Shown: positions 57,553 to 64,000 of the stretch, piece by piece | How the letters are laid out: each line of letters opens with the position of its first letter | How positions within the stretch are numbered: the stretch's first letter is position 1 | Assembly (NCBI RefSeq): GCF_027595985.1 | Contig: NC_073305.1 | Coordinates: 169,392,172-169,456,171 of the forward strand | Direction: 5' to 3' | DNA from: Sorex araneus | Lineage: Eukaryota > Chordata > Mammalia > Eulipotyphla > Soricidae | DNA length: 64,000 nt | Translations under genes and position numbers: made by a program | The notes under the pieces: model-generated | The model's input: only the letters and a program-made list of their open reading frames with translations | The model's database searches: none | Told to the model about the DNA's origin: nothing

Positions 57553-58230
57553 GTGGGTGGCTCGAGACTTTTGGCAAACACAGCAATGTGCAAGGTGCAG
57601 GCACCAAAGCCAGGAAGTATAACTTCTGAAGATTATGTGTACAAAATAAACATCACAATTAAGAGTGCAGTCTCCAGCGATCACTGGCTCTGTGTGCTGT
57701 CACTTCAACTCAATATGCAGATGCCAACCACACAAATAAATGTGTGAGGACCACTACCAACTTTGTGTGTAATTCCTGGTCATCTTAACAATGACAACAG
57801 CAACAAAAGGGAAAGGGGACATTAACAAAGGTTAAAATTTTAAAATGTATGAAATATGTACCCAGCTAGTTTGTAATATGTGTTGGTAATGATGTAGCCT
57901 AAATGGAACAATAACAAACATATTACTAGGAAAGAAAATTACATCCGATTGCTTTTGAACTTATATGTTTCAAGCCCATCTCTGAATAAATCAAGACAAA
58001 ATGAGTCAGTACGTCTTCTCTATTTATATAATTCATCACTGATATAACAACTCTATTTTCACATGATTATATTAGAAAAGAGTTTTCAAAAATCAATATT
58101 AATTTAGGATATAAACAACAATTTAAGAAAAATTAATCATCTTTAATCTGATAAAATGCAACTATGATAAAAAACAGCTAGTGTAAAAATAATATTCAAT
58201 TTAATAATTTAAGAATCTAAGCATAAGTTA
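57553..58230. other. Unassigned interval
   Basis: 57553-57760 may be a decayed long SINE-A variant. The remainder is AT-rich with no gene. Confidence 0.4.
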
Positions 58231-58234
58231 CTAA

Positions 58235-58330
58235 TATATGCTTACCATACATCCAACAATCCCATTCTTTGGTATTTATACAAAGGAAATTAAGACATTG
58301 TCCACAGAATACTTGTAAGAGAGCAACTTT
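58235..58330 (+). repeat. Old L1 3' region, upstream piece
   Basis: Contains ccaacaatcccattctttgg and ttgttcataataattac, decayed ORF2 words. It continues at 58525-58580 and 58945-59200 after SINE insertions. Confidence 0.5.
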
Positions 58331-58347
58331 GTTCATAATAATTACAA

Positions 58348-58515
58348 CTGGGGCTGGAGTGATAGCACAGTGGGTAGGGTATTTGCCCTAGCACGCGGGA
58401 GACCCGGGTTCGATTCCCAGCATCCTATATGGTCCTCTGAGCACCACAAGAAGTCATTTCTGAGTGCAGAGCCAGGAGTAACCCCTGTGCATCGCCAGGT
58501 GTGACCCAAAAAGAA
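58348..58515 (+). mobile_element. SINE-A
   Basis: Well-preserved copy: ctggagtgatagcacagtgg, acccgggttcgattcccagc (intact B box), gcatcgccaggtgtgaccca. Confidence 0.95.
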
Positions 58516-58577
58516 AAAAAAATCATAACTAACCATCAGTAACTGAAGTGCTCATCAGTAATGGAGACTAGAATTAG

Positions 58578-58738
58578 AGGTGAGGTTTTGGGCCATACTT
58601 GACTGTGCTCAGGGCTAAGTCCTGGCTCTGTGCTCAGGGCTTACTTCTGGAACTGCTTGGGGAACCTTATGTGGTGCTGGGTATTGAACTTGGGATTGAC
58701 AAGTATTTCACCCACTGTATTATCTCTCTGATCTCTGA
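58578..58738 (-). mobile_element. SINE-A, diverged, antisense
   Basis: Contains ctctgtgctcagggcttact, ggtattgaacttgggattga and the end ttatctctctgatc. Confidence 0.75.
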
Positions 58739-58849
58739 ACAGATTTTTATTAAGTGTGCAATTATGCATCAAAGGAATAAACTATTATATATCATGTATA
58801 TGTTCTATAGTAATAAATACTAACTTTAGTAGATATACAAAAGAGAAGG

Positions 58850-58938
58850 GGGTAAATGGTGGGGAGAGAAATCAGAGCCAGATCCTTCAACATGAAAGGC
58901 ATGAATTCTACAGCTGAGTGATGTCCCCAGCCTCCAAT
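58850..58938 (-). repeat. SINE fragment, antisense
   Basis: A degraded head ending in tgatgtccccagcct. Confidence 0.35.
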
Positions 58939-58944
58939 TACCTA

Positions 58945-59200
58945 TTGACACCGTCAACACTACATAGATACATGACTTCCAAAACACCCTTAGGAGAGAA
59001 AGAAGCCAGATACACACAAAATATATTCTGAATGATTCCATTACATAGGATGTTCAAATGACAATCTATCCTAATTTGATAAAAAGCAGATATGATTGCT
59101 TGGTGCTCTGAGAGAGAAACAATTGACTAGATATGTACACAAGATAAATTGGGGGTACAATGTTCACAGTGTTAGGAGTGAGAGAATGGTTGCATAGCTC
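58945..59200 (+). repeat. Old L1 3' region, downstream piece
   Basis: Contains ggagagaaagaagccagata, tgaatgattccattacatag and ggatgttcaaatgacaatct, matching old L1M 3' ends. Confidence 0.55.
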
Positions 59201-59313
59201 CCAACTAAATCTACCTTTAATATATATATCAATTGAGTATCAGTTTTTTTTCCAAAAGTATGATTTATAAAAGCAATTTAATGATACACTCAAGTGCTAC
59301 AATGTACCTTTTT

Positions 59314-59478
59314 ATTTATTTATTTTTTTGCCTTTTGGGTCACACCCGCAATGCTCAGGGGTTACTCCTGGCTCTGCGCTCAGGAATTACTCCTGGTGGT
59401 CCTTGGGGGACCACATGGGATGCTGGGTTGGCTGAGTGCAAGGCAAACACCCTACCCTCTATGCTATTGCTCCAGCTC
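59314..59478 (-). mobile_element. SINE-A, antisense
   Basis: Starts ttttgccttttgggtcacac and shows ctctgcgctcaggaattact; the B-box part is lost between gatgctggg and ttggctgagtgcaagg. Confidence 0.92.
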
Positions 59479-59627
59479 CAAAATATAATTTCAAAGGCTC
59501 ACTTATTCATGAAGTCTTTAGTCAAAGGACCTTGAAAATCAATATTTAGTAACTCTAAAATCTTACAGAAAGAGATTTTAACTTTCTTATGTCGATTTCA
59601 TTATCTTAAATATGGTAATACTGATGG

Positions 59628-59885
59628 GCTGGAGTGATAGTTGGACTAGAGCTGTTACTGCCTGGATCTCATTGGACATCAGAAGACCTCATGGCCGCCC
59701 ACCAACGAGATGGTCAGACTTCTTTGTCAAATCCCTGAATGAATGATTTGAGGCTCTTCCTGTTCCTGGAGCAAGCAGATATCATTGGGCTGCACTAGCA
59801 CGCGGCAGGGACAAATGGAGATGTTACTGGTGCCTAATTGAGCAAATCGAAGATCAACAGGACGACAAGTGATACAAGTGATATT
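59628..59885 (+). mobile_element. Non-LTR LINE 3' end joined to a SINE head stub
   Basis: The first ~15 bases, gggctggagtgatag, are the start of the shared SINE head. They join directly to LINE-derived sequence that runs to a tail of gatacaagtgat. The LINE part encodes a C-terminal reading frame (see next entry). Its last ~65 bases are the same as the SINE-B 3' region, so it shows the origin of the SINE-B tail. Confidence 0.8.
59684..59872 (+). pseudogene. C-terminal remnant of a non-L1 LINE ORF
   Basis: The frame reads RPHGRPPTRWSDFFVKSLNE, then one in-frame TGA, then FEALPVPG and later GRDKWRCYWCLIEQI, ending at TGA 59870-59872 (63 codons including the stops). A GRPxTRW motif followed by a DRxxWR motif near the end is the C-terminal layout of RTE- and Ingi/Vingi-type LINE polyproteins; Vingi LINEs are known from hedgehogs, as I recall. 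The RT and endonuclease domains are missing. The exact clade is inference. Confidence 0.75.
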
Positions 59886-59886
59886 C

Positions 59887-60178
59887 TCGAATTACTATGA
59901 GATACAAAATTACAAGACTGTTCATTGTTGGGTTTCAGTTATACAATATTCCAACGTCCATCCTTCCACCAGTGTACATTTCTCACCACCAGTGTCCTTA
60001 AGTTTCCCTTTCATCATCCTTCCCTCTGTCCGCCTCCCCAATCCCGAACCAGCCTGCCTCTATGGCAGACATTTTTCTTCTCTCTCTCCCTCACCCCTCT
60101 CTCTTTGTCTCTCTCTCTCTTTCTCTTTTTCGTCCCCTTTCAGGCATTATGATTTGCAATGCAGGTTCTAAATTTAGT
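59887..60178 (-). mobile_element. L1 3' UTR fragment, antisense
   Basis: Plus-strand words in the same order as the antisense L1-A 3' UTR: caccagtgtacatttctcac, ctgcctctatggcagac, a CT-rich tract at 60078-60128, and tatgatttgcaatgcaggt. It starts right at the tail of the preceding LINE end. Confidence 0.75.
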
Positions 60179-60179
60179 C

Positions 60180-60640
60180 ATGTCATTTTTTTCTAATGCT
60201 TAAAAATTTTGGGTAAAAGTACTGCCAAGAATGCAGCGTACCAAGAGTTAATATATAGACTGTTAATTTGTTACATTACTGGTATTAATAACTTGGATTA
60301 TTTGCTTAAGGTGATATTTTCCATGTTAATTTCCTGCAAAGTTACTATCATTCCTGTTATAATCAGTAAGTGACTTATATGGAAGTGTTTTGATACTATT
60401 TAAATATCCATTAGTCATCATGATTTTTACCCAGTAATTTCAGCATCTACTCATGATTCTGGCCTAAAGCTGTTAACTATTGTGTTGTTTGCCAAATGAT
60501 GATTTTCTTCTTTTTGTACTTAATCTTTGTTATTTCAAATTCTACTGTGTAGAGCTCTGTGCTGTCCCTAATTTTAAAGATGAATTTTAATTTTCTATTT
60601 ATATCAATATGAATTTATGGCTTCTTTTTGTTACTGTTTC
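60180..60640. other. Unassigned AT-rich interval
   Basis: No feature recognised. Confidence 0.4.
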
Positions 60641-60644
60641 TATT

Positions 60645-60775
60645 TAAATTTTGGAGCTTCACCCAGTCATAGTTAGGGGCCATTCCAGTTTGGTACTATA
60701 TCAGGAACAGAACCTTACTCCAGTGTGCAAAGCATGTGTTCCAGTTCTTTGACCAAGCTCCCTGGTTCTGTGACT
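60645..60775 (-). repeat. SINE fragment, antisense
   Basis: Contains ttcacccagtcatagttagg and cagtgtgcaaagcatgtgtt. Confidence 0.45.
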
Positions 60776-60832
60776 TCCTCTTTTAATGTGGGAATTTTAA
60801 TCCATTGTAATCATTATTCATTTACTCAGGCT

Positions 60833-61332
60833 GAGCCTCATGTATGAGTTAATATATTCCTAAACCACGTGGCCACAAAAGCACACTCCATCAACCTCAA
60901 GGAGTTCAACCTGAAGATGCAGATGTCCCAGGGTCGCAACCCAGAGACGCAGGCAGGTGAGTGTTTGTCAGTGTGCAGATTAGATTATTACAACACGCAA
61001 ATCTACCAAAAGCTTGTATTCAGTAGACTGGGAACACCTGTAAAGGAACTAGACGCTGCCCCAAAAGCCTCTGTCCCCCTCGGAGAGCCCAGCAACCTAC
61101 CGAGAATATTGCGCCCACATGGCAGAGCCTGGCAAGCTATCGTGGCATACTCAATATGCCAAAAACAGTAACAACAACGGTCCTCATTCCCCTGATCCTG
61201 AGAGAGTCCTCAATATGTCATCGAGCTACACTAGCACATGACAACATGACAGGGACAAATAAAGACGATACTGGTGCCCACTCGAGAAAATCAATGAACA
61301 ACGGGATGACAATGACAGTGATACAGTGATTC
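60833..61332 (+). mobile_element. Composite SINE-B with G-family and exon-like modules
   Basis: Three modules in order: a G-family piece (gctgagcctcatgtatgagt), an exon-like piece (60881-60958) with a consensus splice-donor word gcaggtgagt just after it, then long SINE-B from 61078 to the tail at 61332. The order of the second and third modules matches 10497-11020 on the other strand, including aagcctctgtccccctcgga against its counterpart. Confidence 0.78.
60881..60958 (+). pseudogene. Exon-like segment, source gene unknown
   Basis: One frame reads HSINLKEFNLKMQMSQGRNP, sharing SINLKEFN and QMSQ with the other copy (minus strand near 10880-10940). The join to gtgagt is a good donor. It looks like a captured gene piece carried inside a repeat, but I do not recognise the gene, and the intron-like flank is shared by both copies. 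Confidence 0.45.
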
Positions 61333-61334
61333 AT

Positions 61335-61795
61335 TTACTGTTGTTTGTTTTTCCCCCCAAATTTTCCAGAGTTTGACCATTGGGATTTCCATCAAATTTA
61401 TTTCAGTGTTTTACTTGGTCTCCTTTTTTTTTTAATGCCTCCTTCTTTTCTGGTACCATAAATTAATCTATATTCATTCATTTCTTTGGTCTCAGTTTGG
61501 AATCAGCTATTTCTCTAAGGATCTCTGGGATTTTTTTTAACTGAGGAAATGTTCCATGTATTATTAATGAAAACAAGATATCATATTCCATCACTTTAAG
61601 GCAATCCTAAAACATTGATTTAGGAAGCAGTATGAGTAGATAAGTGTAAAAAGATGAGAAAAGACATGTGGAAACTTGGCTTGTCTTCAAATGATTGACC
61701 TTAAAATCAGAAACACTGTTGGTTTTCCATTTTGCTAGTTGAAACAGCCCTGGGTACTTTATATACATTCAAACTCATAGTCAGAATGTGATGAC
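61335..61795. other. Unassigned interval
   Basis: No feature recognised. Confidence 0.4.

Positions 61796-61798
<3 letters not shown>

Positions 61799-61851
<53 letters not shown>
61799..61851. repeat. (GT)n microsatellite
   Basis: About 26 uninterrupted GT units. A candidate for length polymorphism and Z-DNA. Confidence 0.98.
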
Positions 61852-61854
61852 GGA

Positions 61855-62225
61855 ATTTACACTGCCTTGTGTATCCTGCTGATGTTTCACTGAAAGTCTC
61901 AAATATGGATCATAAGGAGGACCAGAGAGGCACTGAGTTATAGTAAACTACAGGCTCTGAGCATAGGAAGGGGAGATAGTTTAGAGAGCCAATGAATGAA
62001 CCACCTGTCACCCCAAATGTTGCTCCTTAGGGGAAAATGCACAAAATGACTTGACAGTTCTGACCAAGTTCAACAATATCTGTCTGTGAGGGAATCCAAA
62101 AGGGCACTTCAGTCTCTTCTGCACCAAAAAATAAAATCTGGTCATCAAAAGACCTTGTTTTGGATCAGCTTAATCAATGGCTGAGTAAATAGCAGTACCC
62201 CTACATTATAAAAAAGTAAGACTTT
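61855..62225. other. Unassigned interval
   Basis: No feature recognised. Confidence 0.4.
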
Positions 62226-62227
62226 GT

Positions 62228-62335
62228 TTTGGGGTCACAGTGGTACATAGAGGACTGTGTAGTTCTAAGGATCAAACCTAGGTTCTCCCTCACAAAAAGT
62301 ATGGCCTCAGCATCTTGAGCTATCTCTCTGACCCA
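62228..62335 (-). repeat. SINE-A fragment, antisense
   Basis: Contains tttggggtcacagtggtaca, gatcaaacctaggttctccc and the end gagctatctctctgaccc. Confidence 0.6.
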
Positions 62336-62569
62336 GGGAGACATTTTCTATTGGGAATTCTATTTTTAAAAAAGCCAGTCACAATTCAAAAGAAATGACT
62401 ATCATATGAGCATTTCACTTGGCACTTGCCAATTTTAGAATCAATCTCCTGAATTTTTAATCAATCTTTAAACATCATTTCATATCTTTTCAACACAGAA
62501 GGAAATGTTCTTGTATATTATAACTGAAATCATAACACTTAAGGAAAGGTCCTCATTTTGAAGTTGCTG

Positions 62570-62815
62570 AGATACAATTATAAACTTTAATAGATTCAGA
62601 GGCTATGGAAAAAGCCAAAGGCCTACAGTATAAACCTGGCACGTGGATACCCTGAATTTGCTTCTTGGCACTTATTGGTCTTCTGAGCACTATTTCTTGT
62701 GGCTCTGGTTGGGTCCAGCCACTCCTAAGCTGAATATCCAACAATCCAGCTAGCAAATCCAGACTTCATATTGCTGATCATAGCCCTTGGGACCCCTGAG
62801 CATTGCTTGAGATTT
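62570..62815 (+). repeat. Possible long SINE-A variant, decayed
   Basis: Contains attggtcttctgagcac and gacccctgagcattgcttga. Weak. Confidence 0.3.
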
Positions 62816-62999
62816 CAAAAATGAATGAAGCCCTCAGAAAACATGAACTACCATATTTCCCCACCCATGTTGGTTTAAAGAGAAGGACTGAGAGAGACAG
62901 AGAGCCTACAGAGTTCTGAGATCTTCTAGGGGTATGGTTCTACATTTTCATATTTTTGTTTTTGTTTCATCTATTTTTATTGGACTACTTGAATTAAAA

Positions 63000-63245
63000 G
63001 CCAGAACGATAGCACAGCGGGTAGGGAGTTTTCCTTGCACGCAGCTGACCCAGGTTCGATTTCTCCATCCCTCTCGGAGAGCCTGGCAAGCGCTCGAGAG
63101 TATCCTGCCTGAACAGCAGAGCCTGACAAGCTACTCATGGCGTATTCGATATGCCAAAAACAGTAACAGCAAGTCTCACAATGGACGCGTTACCAATGCC
63201 CACTCGAGCAAATCAGTGAGCAATGGGATGACAGTGATACAGTGA
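63000..63245 (+). mobile_element. SINE-B, full length, reference copy
   Basis: Head with A box tagcacagcgg (63010-63020) and B box ggttcgattt (63053-63062), body, LINE-like tail and gatacagtga end. Perfect 14-base duplication tacttgaattaaaa at 62986-62999 and 63246-63259. It is the best copy for defining the family: 246 bases with no poly(A). Confidence 0.97.
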
Positions 63246-63351
63246 TACTTGAATTAAAATTGAAATGTAAGATAGAAGGTACCTTTTCTAACCCTGCTTT
63301 AGTCACACTAGAGTTAACTTAGACTTACCAGTGATGAATAACTTTCCAAGT

Positions 63352-63615
63352 GGCTGCAGCAATAGTGCAGGGGTTAGGGAGCAGACTGTGCATATGTCAA
63401 CCCCCTATTTGGGCTCCCAAGCACTGTCCAGGGCTACCCTGGAGCCTCCACACTTCAAGCCTGCTGGGGTGGCCTGGGTCATCCAGTCTCTGAAGGGCCA
63501 GGATAGCATTGCATCTTCCAGCCCTCACATTGAACCCTTGCCCCATTGACAGAGAATCCCTGGACTGGTCCCTGGGTCTTCTGAGCATGTTCTGGCTCAA
63601 CAACAACAACAAAAA
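63352..63615 (+). mobile_element. Long SINE-A variant
   Basis: Head gctgcagcaatagtgcaggg, middle segment with catcttccagccctcacatt, SINE-A-like ggtcttctgagcatgttctg, and an AAC-type tail (63600-63613). Confidence 0.65.
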
Positions 63616-63619
63616 GAGC

Positions 63620-64000
63620 TTATCAAACTGTGTTAACAGGTATTCCTTTTTAAGGTGGGATAGTCCCCCAAACCTACAAGGGGAACTTGAGTGTTCCCAA
63701 TGGGGATCTTCTTTTGTTTTTTTTTTCTCCATGTTCCTCCTTTTGTTCACTGCCTTCCATGTAATCTCTTCATGTGGGCTGCGACCTCTCATTGCACTAG
63801 AAATTGTCCTTGACTTGCATCCAGAAATGAAGCTGATGAGTAATTACATTTTTACCTGATACCATAACTCTGGATTCATCCTTGGCTCTGAAAGCTCTTC
63901 CCATGTGGTCTGCAAATCAACTTATCCTTGTTCCTCTATGTCTGTTTGTTCCACTGCTTCATCTGATGACTGTTTGTAAGGGGAACGTCTGTCGCTTATC
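63620..64000. other. Unassigned interval to the window end
   Basis: No gene or repeat recognised. Confidence 0.4.

Overview
The window looks like mammalian, gene-poor nuclear DNA from a shrew, most likely genus Sorex. The main evidence is dozens of copies of a tRNA-headed SINE (head with tagcacagcgg and ggttcgaatcc-like pol III boxes, body with ctgagcaccgccaggg, an A-rich tail). I recognise this from memory as the Sorex SOR-type SINE; a repeat-library search would confirm it. Young L1 copies with long open ORF2 frames, plus L2, MIR and old L1 relics, support a placental mammal. I see no convincing host protein-coding exon. The long open frames in the window are L1 ORF2.

Labels used below. 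SINE-A: SOR-type SINE with an A-rich tail. SINE-B: a second SINE with the same tRNA-like head but a different body (ctaccgagagtatcc, ccaaaaacagtaacaa) and a 3' tail ending in gatgacagtgatacagtg instead of poly(A). Long SINE-A: a 240-265 base variant. L1-A, L1-B and L1-C: the younger L1 copies. Composite-1 and Composite-2: short elements with a GC-rich 5' part and an L1-like 3' terminus. G family: an unnamed retroposon seen twice.

Layout. 1-3.5 kb: AT-rich DNA with SINE fragments and an antisense L2. 3.6-7.6 kb: two tail-to-tail L1s (L1-C plus, L1-A minus); L1-C carries a SINE-B with a perfect target duplication. 8-11.4 kb: SINEs, a MIR and a composite SINE-B. 11.7-13.3 kb: L1-B, internally deleted, with a probable 3' transduction and 14-base target duplications. 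14-23 kb: SINEs, old L1s and the first G-family copy (17-base target duplication). 23-35 kb: mostly old or unassigned DNA with scattered SINEs. 35.7-40.7 kb: dense SINEs, nested SINE-B/SINE-A and Composite-1. 41-53 kb: MIR, ancient repeats, the second G copy, a 225-base purine tract and a U6 snRNA pseudogene. 54-60 kb: L2 and L1 relics, Composite-2 with tandem GC-rich monomers, and a LINE 3' end coding for the tail that SINE-B carries. 60.8-64 kb: a second composite SINE-B, a GT microsatellite and more SINEs.

The sequence is best read as a retrotransposon community: L1 probably supplied the machinery for SINE-A, the G family and both composites, while SINE-B carries the end of a different LINE whose C-terminal coding remnant lies at 59.68-59.87 kb. 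Family names for ancient repeats are from memory and approximate. Boundaries without target duplications are good to roughly 10-30 bases.
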